Assembly: GCA_045533555.1 (NCBI GenBank) | Contig: JAZSHZ010000295.1 | Location: forward strand, 1-10,119 | Source of the DNA: SIG480 sp045533555 | Lineage (GTDB): Bacteria > Bacillota > Clostridia > Oscillospirales > JAAYXM01 | DNA: 10,119 nt | Direction of reading: 5' to 3' | Part shown: piece by piece, positions 1-8,100 of the stretch | Layout: each line of letters begins with the position of its first letter | Numbering within the stretch: the stretch's first letter is position 1 | The notes under the pieces: generated by a model | Databases searched by the model: none | The model's input: only the letters and a program-made list of their open reading frames with translations | What the model was told of the DNA's origin: nothing | Translations under genes and position numbers: made by a program

Positions 1-143
1 TTTTTCTGTTTTTCATTCCAATTAAATTCATCCGTTGATAAAACAACTATAAGGTAATCGCCAAGTTCTTTAGCTCTTCTTAAAAGATTAATATGACCAT
101 AATGAAGCAAATCAAATGTTCCATAAGTAATCACACGCTTCAT
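1..143 (-). CDS. tagD: Glycerol-3-phosphate cytidylyltransferase-like protein, N-terminal part (TagD family)
   Basis: Partial gene: the first 47 codons are visible and the rest lies beyond the left edge. The translation opens MKRVITYGTFDLLHYGHINL, the nucleotide-binding start of the TagD/cytidylyltransferase fold, with the HxGH signature at His14-Gly16-His17, followed by the KELGDYLIVVLSTDEFN stretch typical of TagD. Known role of the family: cytosolic CTP + sn-glycerol 3-phosphate to CDP-glycerol + diphosphate, supplying glycerol phosphate for teichoic acids or for decoration of capsule and other surface glycans. The start is supported by an AAGGAAG ribosome site that ends 7 bases before the ATG and overlaps the end of the upstream glycosyltransferase gene; only 4 bases separate the two genes, which implies translational coupling. 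Related cytidylyltransferases acting on other alcohols or ethanolamine share this N-terminus, so the substrate is likely but not proven. Symbol given by family only. Confidence 0.88.
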   Translation of the reverse strand, partial: MKRVITYGTFDLLHYGHINLLRRAKELGDYLIVVLSTDEFNWNEKQK

Positions 144-147
144 ATAC

Positions 148-969
148 TCACTTCCTTAAAATTTTTTCATATGTCAACTGCCGTATCCTAGGTGGTACGA
201 TATATGCAATTTTATAAATCAGTTTATTGAAAAAAGCTTCAGTTCTGCTTATCATTTTGTTTTCAATCATAAATTGATAAAGCACCTCAAAACTCTTAAG
301 TCTCTCTTTAGATGCACGACGAGAATGCATACCATTTCCAACTCTGGTATAAACAAGAACTTCATTCATATTTTCTAAAACACAACCACAAGCAATCATT
401 CTTACCCACAAATAATAATCTTCCAAAAGCAATAATGTTTTGTAGCCTCCAGCCATATCTAAAGCGTTTTTTTTGATGCAAACAGTAACATTATTTATTG
501 GATTTCTCCTTTTGCACCAAGTCAAAATTTCTTCATATTTCTGCGGGCAAACACGCATTTTTTTATCATCCTCATCCGGCGATTCAGAAAATTCAGCGAT
601 ATTCGCTCCAAGAACATCAATTTCAGGGTGAGACTCGATATATGCAATCTGCTTCTCGAATCTTTCAGGAAGACTGATATCGTCTGAATCCATTCTAAAT
701 ATATAGTCACCGGTACATTTTTCAGCACCAATTCGAGAAGCTTCCCCAGATCCCTTATTTTCAGTCTGAGGATAATAAAAAACTATATCTTCTTTTCCTC
801 TCCTGAAATCGTCAAGTACGCGGTACAACCCCTCTGTTAATTCGCCATCAAAAACAACCACAATCTCATCAGGCTTCCGTGTTTGATTGTCATAAATACT
901 TTCGAGTGCACATTTTAAAAATTCTTTTTTTTCTTTTGCATAAACACTCATCAATACCGAATATTTCAT
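148..969 (-). CDS. Glycosyltransferase family 2 (surface polysaccharide assembly)
   Basis: A 273-residue GT-A fold glycosyltransferase. It begins MKYSVLMSVYAKE, the usual first beta strand of family 2 (GT2). The metal and nucleotide-sugar binding motif is MDSDD at residues 93-97 (Asp94, Asp96, Asp97), followed by ISLPERFEKQ. A catalytic-base type Glu-Asp pair sits at residues 183-184 in LLLLEDYYLWVRM, after the NPINNVTV stretch (156-163). No obvious membrane helix is present, so it probably acts on the cytosolic face on a lipid-linked acceptor. It resembles the AmsE/EpsE/CpsI-type capsule and exopolysaccharide transferases; those homologues transfer various sugars, so donor and linkage cannot be called. 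The start is the ATG at 967-969, with a GGAG site at 981-984 inside the end of the sugar transferase gene; the spacer is long (11 bases). Three bases separate it from the gene upstream and four from the tagD-like gene downstream, so it is the middle gene of an operon. Confidence 0.9.
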   Translation of the reverse strand: MKYSVLMSVYAKEKKEFLKCALESIYDNQTRKPDEIVVVFDGELTEGLYRVLDDFRRGKEDIVFYYPQTENKGSGEASRIGAEKCTGDYIFRMDSDDISLPERFEKQIAYIESHPEIDVLGANIAEFSESPDEDDKKMRVCPQKYEEILTWCKRRNPINNVTVCIKKNALDMAGGYKTLLLLEDYYLWVRMIACGCVLENMNEVLVYTRVGNGMHSRRASKERLKSFEVLYQFMIENKMISRTEAFFNKLIYKIAYIVPPRIRQLTYEKILRK

Positions 970-972
970 TTG

Positions 973-1677
973 TTATCTCGCTCCATTATGAGAAAAAATC
1001 ACACAAACTGTTTTCAAAATAACTTTTAAATCCAAAATAAAAGATCTGTTTTTTATGTATTCAAAATCCCAAAGAACTTTTTCTTGCGGTTCAAGGTCAT
1101 ATCCACCGTTGATCTGCGCCACTCCCGTAAGCCCCGGAATAACACATAAACGCTGTGAAAACCCGGGAATATATTCTTCGAATTTATTATAAAAATATTC
1201 TCGTTCAGGGCGCGGACCAACAAAACTCATATCTCCCTTGAGAATATTAAACAACTGAACAAGCTCATCTAATCTCGTTTTTCGAAGAACACGTCCCACT
1301 TTTGTGCATCTGTCATCATCGCGCTCTGCCCATTGAGGGCCTGCAGCTTCAGCATCGTTTACCATCGTTCTGAATTTATAAATCGTGAATTTCTTGCCAT
1401 TTTTGCCAAGTCTGTCTTGTTTGAATATGGCATTACCTTGTGAATCAATTTTGATAACAAAACCAATGATAAACATTGGAACAGCTAAAACTATAATCAA
1501 AACAAAACTTAAAATAAAATCAAAACAACGTTTAAAAAAATCATAAACAGGCTTATTTAATACATCGACTGTTCCAATATCATATATCATTTCACCTGAA
1601 TTGCCGATCGCCTCAAGCGGGATTTTTTCAGATTGACCGATAGTGCAAATCATTTTATCAGTTATCGGTTTTTCCAT
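973..1677 (-). CDS. Bacterial sugar transferase (undecaprenyl-phosphate phosphoglycosyl transferase)
   Basis: A 234-residue monotopic phosphoglycosyl transferase of the bacterial sugar transferase family. Known role: it moves a sugar 1-phosphate from UDP-sugar to undecaprenyl phosphate at the inner membrane leaflet, the committing step of capsule, exopolysaccharide or wall-glycan synthesis. Seen here: a KRCFDF lead-in (49-54), one hydrophobic helix at about 53-75 broken by Pro67 (the re-entrant hairpin of the PglC type), FKQDRLGKNGKKF (85-97), YKFRTM (100-105), the catalytic Asp-Glu pair D137-E138 in TRLDELVQLFN, GDMSFVGPRPE (148-158) and PGLTGVAQING (181-191). The N-terminal stretch before the helix (about 48 residues) is short, so it lacks the four-helix domain of WbaP-like enzymes. 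A TTG five codons earlier is in frame, but a GAGGTG ribosome site 7 bases before the ATG at 1675-1677 picks the ATG. It is the first gene of the operon. The sugar is unknown. Confidence 0.93.
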   Translation of the reverse strand: MEKPITDKMICTIGQSEKIPLEAIGNSGEMIYDIGTVDVLNKPVYDFFKRCFDFILSFVLIIVLAVPMFIIGFVIKIDSQGNAIFKQDRLGKNGKKFTIYKFRTMVNDAEAAGPQWAERDDDRCTKVGRVLRKTRLDELVQLFNILKGDMSFVGPRPEREYFYNKFEEYIPGFSQRLCVIPGLTGVAQINGGYDLEPQEKVLWDFEYIKNRSFILDLKVILKTVCVIFSHNGAR

Positions 1678-1684
1678 ATCTTTA

Positions 1685-1690
1685 CACCTC
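1685..1690 (-). promoter_or_regulatory. Ribosome binding site that sets the sugar transferase start
   Basis: On the minus strand GAGGTG lies 7 bases upstream of the ATG at 1675-1677. The alternative in-frame TTG at 1690-1692 would overlap this site and has no ribosome site of its own, so the shorter 234-residue protein is the better call. Confidence 0.75.
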
Positions 1691-1730
1691 AAAATTATTC
1701 TTTCGAATTCTTTGCGAAGTCAGCAATGCA

Positions 1731-1778
1731 ACCGTTCGCATACGGTCCTTCAAATCAGTTCGCTTTCTCAAAGCGAAC
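1731..1778 (-). promoter_or_regulatory. Two hairpins in the 5' leader of the polysaccharide operon
   Basis: Between the predicted promoter and the sugar transferase there are two inverted repeats. The first is a perfect 9-bp stem with a 3-base centre (1758-1778, GTTCGCTTT and AAAGCGAAC). The second is a 5-bp stem with a 6-base loop (1731-1746, ACCGT and ACGGT). Neither is followed by a U-run on the minus strand, so they do not look like ordinary terminators. They could be a protein operator in DNA or leader RNA structure. Long polysaccharide operons in Bacillota are sometimes controlled by processive antitermination through leader hairpins (LoaP-type); applying that here is inference only. 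Confidence 0.4.
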
Positions 1779-1808
1779 AAAATACCCCAATGATAATTTA
1801 TTCAGTTT

Positions 1809-1837
1809 ATTATATCACAAAATATTTCTTTATACAA
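1809..1837 (-). promoter_or_regulatory. Predicted sigma-A type promoter with extended -10 for the polysaccharide operon
   Basis: Read on the minus strand, a perfect TATAAT (1809-1814) is preceded by TGA, giving an extended -10 (TGnTATAAT). A weak -35, TTGTAT (1832-1837), sits 17 bases upstream. Transcription would start near 1802, giving a leader of about 125 bases before the sugar transferase ATG. The -35 lies just outside the left inverted arm found at 1844-1899, so the AT-rich inserted-looking sequence supplies the region immediately upstream. Confidence 0.55.
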
Positions 1838-1864
1838 CAAGAAATAATAAAAAATCGCAGTTTT

Positions 1865-1928
1865 AGAATGAAGTGATAAAATGATGGCAGACAAAAAAGT
1901 GTCTACCATCATTTTATCACTTCATTCT
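1865..1928. repeat. Long near-perfect palindrome (23 + 5 bp stem)
   Basis: The left half 1865-1887 is the exact reverse complement of 1906-1928 (23 bp). After one C/A mismatch the stem continues for 5 bp (AGACA 1889-1893 with TGTCT 1900-1904) and closes on a 6-base loop at 1894-1899. It could extrude as a cruciform in DNA or form a very stable RNA hairpin in either direction. No T-tract follows on the plus strand, so it is not a classical terminator. Its centre coincides with the inner end of the left element arm, as if that end and its flank had been copied in reverse. Confidence 0.9.
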
Positions 1929-2070
1929 TGCGTGCTATTTGGATTTATTTAACAATGAAATACTTGATTATGAGTTAAGTGATACATTTGATAATTTCCT
2001 TGTCATAAAACCTATGCGTAAACTTAAAAGAAAACCGCCTGTTCAATACAGACTCGAACAGGCAGCTTAA
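1929..2070 (+). pseudogene. 3' remnant of an IS3-like transposase (OrfB C-terminus)
   Basis: In the plus-strand frame ending at the TAA 2068-2070, the last residues read RKLKRKPPVQYRLEQAA, which fits the KLK...[ST]PVQYR tail of the DDE integrase of IS3/IS150-type elements. The preceding stretch (DNFLVIKPM) has the length of the usual YxxYYNxxRx segment but has lost the Tyr/Asn residues. The frame is open only from about 1885, has no start codon or catalytic residues and runs into the palindrome on its left, so it is dead. Roughly the last 30-45 codons remain. Naming rests on a short motif, so the family call is tentative. Confidence 0.5.
2026..2063 (-). terminator. Rho-independent terminator after the lyase gene (possibly bidirectional)
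   Basis: GCCTGTTC (2037-2044) pairs with GAACAGGC (2056-2063): an 8-bp GC-containing stem with an 11-base loop. On the minus strand the stem is followed by GGTTTTCTTTT (2026-2036), the expected U-rich tail, 75 bases past the lyase stop codon. On the plus strand it is followed less tightly by a T-rich tract (2071-2085). The same bases encode the last residues of the transposase remnant, so the hairpin may originally have been the insertion element's own terminator. Confidence 0.7.
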
Positions 2071-2109
2071 TTTATTTTCTTTTTTGTGTCTACAAAGTAT
2101 TGACTACTT

Positions 2110-2124
2110 CAGTTTTAGAAACTG
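2110..2124. repeat. Small inverted repeat next to the lyase stop codon
   Basis: CAGTTT-TAG-AAACTG forms a 6-bp stem with a 3-base loop 14 bases beyond the lyase stop codon. The 11 bases CAGTTTTAGAA here also occur in direct orientation at 1858-1868. It lacks a U-run and is probably part of the right element arm rather than a terminator. Confidence 0.5.
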
Positions 2125-2137
2125 CGAATTTTTATTA

Positions 2138-5100
2138 TCATTTTGTATATTCGAGAATTCTTTTTATAAGAACTGCAACTTCTGCGCGCGTTGTGTTTGC
2201 CGTCGGGTCAACTAGACCGTTCTTGCCGTTGATGAGACCTGCGTTGACGAGGGCTGCAACCGCTTCCTTCGCATAGTCAGCTACCTTATCAAAGTCGGAA
2301 GCTGAAATTGCCGTTGTGTCGAATTCCTTTTCCATCGCGACAAGTGCTCTGTAAACAATAACCATCATATCCTGACGTGTAATATTGTTTTTCGGCGCAA
2401 ACTTGTTTTCACCGATACCGTTGACAAGGCCCGTGTTTCTTGCAACCGCGAGTTCTTTTGCAAAGTAATCGGAAGAAGAAACATCCGCAAAGTTCTCTTC
2501 TTTTTCGCTTTGTAACTTGAATGCGCGAACAAGAAGAATTGCAAAGTCCGCACGCGTAATATTTGAAGCCGGTGAGAATGTATTCTCACTTGTGCCCTTG
2601 ATTATGCCTTCGTCCGCAAGAGCATTGATTGCGTCTACTGCCCATGAATGGTTTCCAAGATCAACAAAACGGGTATTCGAATCTTTTGCCGGTGTCGACG
2701 GAACTGTCGGAGTTGTTTCGGGCGCAGACGAAGCTCCGCCACTTGTCGAACCGCTTCCGCCGCTGGCAGAACTACCTCCACCTCCGCCGGATGCACCTGA
2801 AGATCCAGTTCCACTACCCGGTGTCGACGGAATTGTCGGAGTTCCCGGTGTTTCGGGATTCGAAGGTGCAGACGGCTTATCGCCTGTTGTTGATCCATAA
2901 ACATCAATTGAGAAGTGAATTGTCGACTCAAGCGTTCCGTCCGTTGCAGTTATAGCAACATGATTCTTACCTACCTGCGACGAATCCGGTTTCCAGATGA
3001 GACTCGTTCCATCTTCACTGATTGACATACCTCTCGGAAGCGATGTTCCGATAAGTGTAATCTCTTTTCCGACAGGGCTTTCAACCCGAATCGGAATTCT
3101 CGTCGAACTGCCAACCGTTGCACTAAGATCTTCGACGCTATCGAATATCGGTGAGTTGTCCGTAACTGACGGCATCGGTATTCTCAAGGAGTCACCCTTT
3201 GAAATGTTGTAAACATATCCGAGTGCGGTGTTGTTAGCGTTGACAAAGCTCCTTATAATCGAAACATCTCCGATATCAAGCTTGATATTGCCGTTTTCGA
3301 CAGTTGCCGATTCGATTCTGTATGCGCCGTTCTGCGCTCCGTCGTTGTCTACATATACATATTTGCCTGCAAGAGCTTCAACATCGGTTTCCATATCGGG
3401 TTTATAAACGATGTAATTTTTCTTTGAAAGCTCCTCGGTAAAGCTCTGAACGGTTCCCGTATATGCCGCAAGAGATTCTTCGGTTTCCGAATCAACAAGC
3501 TTAAGAACTTCGCCGTCGTTAAGATATGTGTAAATAACGTTTCCTTCGCTATCAAAGGAAATTACACCCACAAAACCACGGAAGGAAATCTTCTCGTCAA
3601 TAAGATAATCAACAGAAGTATTCGTTGAATAAATAATATAATCAACTCTTCCGCTCTTGAGCGTTACTTTAACCGCGCTATACGCATCAAGAACGCCCGG
3701 TTTTGAATTTTCATCGCGAACCATTGACGCTTTCTCGATCGTTTCGATGTATTTGTTGCTTGCATCATAAGGTTCGAAGACGGTCGTAAAGACTGTATCA
3801 AGGTTCGTTCCTCGATTTCTGACAAGCATATATTCAAGATTGGTTACATGCTTGTTGCTCTTCGTCTGCGGAGGCAAAGCCTTTGCGAAGGTAACCTCGG
3901 AAACAGGCTGATCGTTGAGCATTGTGAGTCTCAAACGAACATCACGCTTCTTTTCCATAACCTTCTTCCAGTCCTTGACATTGAACTCAACGGTGAAATC
4001 CTTATCAACAGACTGGTATGTGCGCACTTCACGGAGCCATGTGTAGCCGCGCGGATAAATCTCGGAATTGACTCCACCCGGATCTGCGCCGTACTTCACA
4101 TCGGGTCCTGCATATGTTCCATATATATTTCCTGCATCATCCGTATACATTGGCTGCTCATACATATCTCCGAGGCCCGATATAGCCGTGTGCTCATCGG
4201 ACTGGCTATGGAAGCTATAGAGATGGTCATTTCCGCCTTTGATATGGAAGAAGTCAATTCCGTAGGAATTCTCATCATCAACCTCAACCATCACAACCGA
4301 TCTTCTGTATTCGTCGGTGTTATCATAAACATCGGCATTGATATCCATGATTTTGACCTTACCCGAATCATCGAAGTGAATCGGAGTCTGCGAAACCTTA
4401 CCTTCTCCCTGCTCTTTCTCATCAACAACAACCGTGTTATGCGAAATCGTCGTTCTTACCCACTGGAATCGGTTAGGCTGCTGACCTGTTTCTTCAGGAT
4501 AGCCGATATCAGGAGCAATATTGAGTCCGAATGCATCTGCAAAAAGGTTCAAGGTATCGCGGTGGCCGTGCATATTATTTCTTCCGAAATAGATTGCAAA
4601 GTCGCGATGTGTGTTGTTGTAGCTCGAAACACTGGCAGATTCATATTCGCCGCCTGCACGAAGCGCCGCAAAGCCGTAGCCCGAAAGCATATCGCTTTCA
4701 AGATTCAATTTACCCTGCGTTTCAATTACATATTCAATATCCTTAGTGAGCTGATCGGGATCTTCATCAAGGATTGTTCCGCGAAGCTCATCTCCGTACG
4801 TTTCCTTCATTACCCAAAGAGTTTGGGCAAGAAGCGGATCCTTTGTGTTCTTATATGCCTGAAGAATATCTTCAGTGTAGACCGCGAGACCCGTTCCTCC
4901 GATTGCACCGGAGTCACCCGTGTGTGTCGTATAATATCCGCCGAGGGTCAAGCGAATCTGCGCCGCAAACATTTTAGTGAACTTAGCATTTTCATAAAGG
5001 TCTGCCTGCGGATAAAGTTCAAATCCGCGAAGCAAATCCGCAACGCCGAGGAAGTTCTGAATCCATAAGCTGTTATATCCCGGAGCATTTTCCGTTGCAC

Positions 5101-8100
5101 TTCCGTCCCTATCGATATCATTGATGAGCGCGCCAAGGAACATACCTCCCGTAACAGGAGTTGTTCTCGGAAGCGAACCGGTGCTTATACCGGAAGTTCC
5201 CGAAACAGGACCCGGTGCGAATATCCAGTCAATCATCTCTCCCGACTCGGGCATTCTGCTGAGAGCAACAGCCGCAGCCGCAACCGACTTCTGGTGCATT
5301 CCGAAGTTACCCCAGTTATCGCCGTATCTCGTCTGTCTGTATGTCGCAAGGAGGATGTTATCTTCAACGTTCTTTCTGACTGCACCCGGGCTGTCTTTGA
5401 GGTTAACGGGAGTGAGTTCACCGTTCTCATTCTCAATCCAGTTACCGAATTCATCCTTTTGATATTGCGGAGATTTCTCGGAAAGATATGCAATTACCGA
5501 AGGATCGTTGTAAATCGGCTTAAATGCATCATATGCTTTTGCAAACTCATATGAGATGAAAGTATTCCAAACAGGGTCAACGATTGCGCCGTAGTAATCG
5601 TCGCCGCGCCAGTTATGCCACTTGAACCAGCTGAAATCGGAATAAAAATCAGCGATTCTGTCAAGGAGAATTGCACCTGCGCGTCCATATTTTGCTTCAC
5701 CGGTATAAACAAACGCCTCGGCAAGGGAATTTATAGCCTTTCTTATAGCGGCAGATCCCGTAACATTGCCCTGACCGTACCACATACCTTCGTGAATGAA
5801 ATATGCAATATATGAATATTGAACAGGACCTTTTCTCGCTCCGTCTGCATACCACGCATATCCGTTGCCATTATCGTAATAACGCGGATCGTATCCCGGA
5901 ACCTTTGTTACATCTCCACCATCGCCTGCAATTTCCTTTGCTCTTTCAAGTGAGATATAGGGCATCTTGTATCCAAATCCGTCATCAACGCCCCAACCAG
6001 AAATACCAAGCTTTGAATCAATTTCGGGATAAAGCTCGTTTGTCAGATAACCGCCCTTGACATTATAGCCGTAGTGCTCTTTCCACTCCTGACTTTCACG
6101 AGCGTTATTCCATGCATCAAGTTCTGCTTTCCATTCCGCCGTTCCGGGAGTCTTTGTTGTGTAGCTCGGGAATTTTCCGATGTGCGAGCATTCTGCACCT
6201 GCCTTTACATCTTCACAGACGAACATCTCATGGTGCTTCTGCAAAGCTCTGTCAATAAGGAACGTTCCGTCATCGGCAAGTCCAAGCTTATAGAATGAAC
6301 CGAAGTCGTTTGACGGGAATACACGATTACAATCGGGACACTGAACCTTCCACGGTCTGCTGATTGCATTTGTTTTCCATCCGTATCCGCCATAAAGTGT
6401 TCCGATATCGGCACCGCAATAGCGGCAGAAATTTTTTGTGGGATCACCCATATGTCCTATATGGTAATATCTCGGAAGTCCTTCCGAAGCGATAAGACTA
6501 TAAAGAAGATCCAGATGCTCGACATATTTGTCAGCTTCTGCTTTTTTCGCTTTCACCTCATCGCGAGCCCACGAATATTTAGCAGCATTATTCTTTGCAT
6601 TCTCACGCTGCTTCAATGTATATATCTGCGGATTAACGTTTGCATCCCATGTGACATCAAGCGCGAGCGGCTCAATTGTAATTCCTTCTGCCGCACCGTT
6701 CTTATAATCTGCGCTGACAGTTGCGGAAATCAGTGCCGTTCCGACACCGATACCGTAAACATTTCCGTCCTCAGAAAGCTCTGCATATTCAGCACCGTCA
6801 ACAAGCTCCCATGTAATAAACTCATTGGGAATATCGAGTGTCTTGCCGCTGTTCATTTCGGCAATAACACCAAGCTTTGAGCCGCCGTAAACATAGATGG
6901 AATCCGGAGCCTTTATGCCGATTCCGTTTTCAATAATGCCTGAATTATCCGAAACCGAAACGGTATATTCAGCTTTCTTTGTTATGCCGTCATACGTTAC
7001 CGTTGCAATTATCTTTGCTTCACCTTCACTGATACCCGTTATTACACCGCTTGCATCAACAGTTGCAACATTTTCATTTTCTGACTTATATACAACTGCA
7101 GTGATATCACCTTCCGCATATTCGATTTCTGCGCCCTTTACGGTCTTAAGCTTAATTAAGGTATTTACTGTTTCATCAAGAGCAATTACATTACTTCCGC
7201 TCTCAGTTACAAGCTCTGCACCGCCAAATGCTTCTTCATCCGCAAAACTAAATGTAAGCGGATAGCATGAATCTCCGCCTGCGCCTGCCGCACCACTTTC
7301 ACTTATGCGATAAACGACAAGTTTCTCCCCTTCTGTTACTTCTTTTGCTCCGAATGTCTTTGTCATTCCGACAAAATCTGCTTTCGAATAGAAATCAGCT
7401 GTACCAACATAATATTCACTTGTCGGCACTGCATACAAAAGTATATTGGATTCAAATTCTTCCGTTGCAGGCATAATATAAAGATCAAAGGCAGCGCTTC
7501 TATAGCGGCTCAGACCCATATATCCTTCCGCAAGATATGTACTTGTTTTGGGGAATTTAACCTTAAAGGCAATATATGAATCAAATATGTTCGCTCCGCT
7601 CTTCCAGCCTATCTGACCATATTTAGCCTTCTGTGTTGCCAAAAGGATATCGGGATATGACGGGTTGATATTCCCAATACTATGGAATATCCACGGGCGA
7701 TAATCCGTGTATGCCAGTATATCATTGAGTCTGGTATAGTTATCACCAAGATATGTCCCCTGCATAAAATTAATCTCAACAACAGATGACGGAGCCATCT
7801 CCTCACTGAAGACTACTATTTTTTCAGGAACGCTTTCAACGATTTTTCCACGAACCTTAATTTTCGCCCTAACTTCAAATGTTCCCGCCTTTATGGCTCG
7901 AACCGTTTTTCCATCTTCAGCTATAATAGCAATGCCATCTTCGGACGGATTGATTATTTCAAGGCTTTCGATATCTCCGCCGGCAAAAACTTTTCTGTTG
8001 GAAAGCTCAAAGCCTGTCGTGAAGAGAAGTTCTTCACCCATCATAACCTTGTTATTCGTATAAAGGTATGTTTTAATGACCTTATAATCGTTATCAACCG

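Larger units (their letters stand above)
1844..2138. mobile_element. Degenerate IS3-like/MITE-like remnant with inverted arms of about 57 bp
   Basis: The left arm (1844-1899) and the reverse complement of the right arm (2079-2138) align: the outermost 20 bases match at 19 positions (ATAATAAAAA-[A/T]TCGCAGTTT). There is further agreement in a TGAAGT block and at the inner end, where TGGCAGACAAAAAAG on the left resembles TGTAGACACAAAAAAG on the right. The inner ends begin with TG, as IS3-family terminal repeats do, and between the arms lies a plus-strand reading frame that ends like an IS3 transposase. I see no clear target-site duplication. The right arm abuts the stop codon of the lyase gene. 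The element is far too short to be active. An alternative is a local inverted duplication of the lyase gene's 3' flank around an older insertion. Confidence 0.5.

Noticed and set aside
1758..1778. Terminator or SOS (LexA) box
   Set aside because: The stem has no U-run on the minus strand, and the half-sites are arranged GTTCG...CGAAC, opposite to the CGAAC-N4-GTTCG layout of a Gram-positive LexA box.
1633..1876. Overlapping short plus-strand frames in the spacer
   Set aside because: They span the operon's promoter, leader hairpins and the start of the sugar transferase on the other strand, have no ribosome site and give low-complexity translations.
2517..2955. Proline-rich plus-strand frames opposite the linker
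   Set aside because: They are the reverse reading of the Gly/Ser/Pro/Thr linker repeat and have no independent support.
3848..5068. A 406-codon open frame on the plus strand inside the lyase gene
   Set aside because: It lies wholly antisense to the conserved catalytic domain, its translation shows no domain or sensible composition, and no ribosome site or promoter was seen. It is a shadow of the codon bias of the lyase gene.
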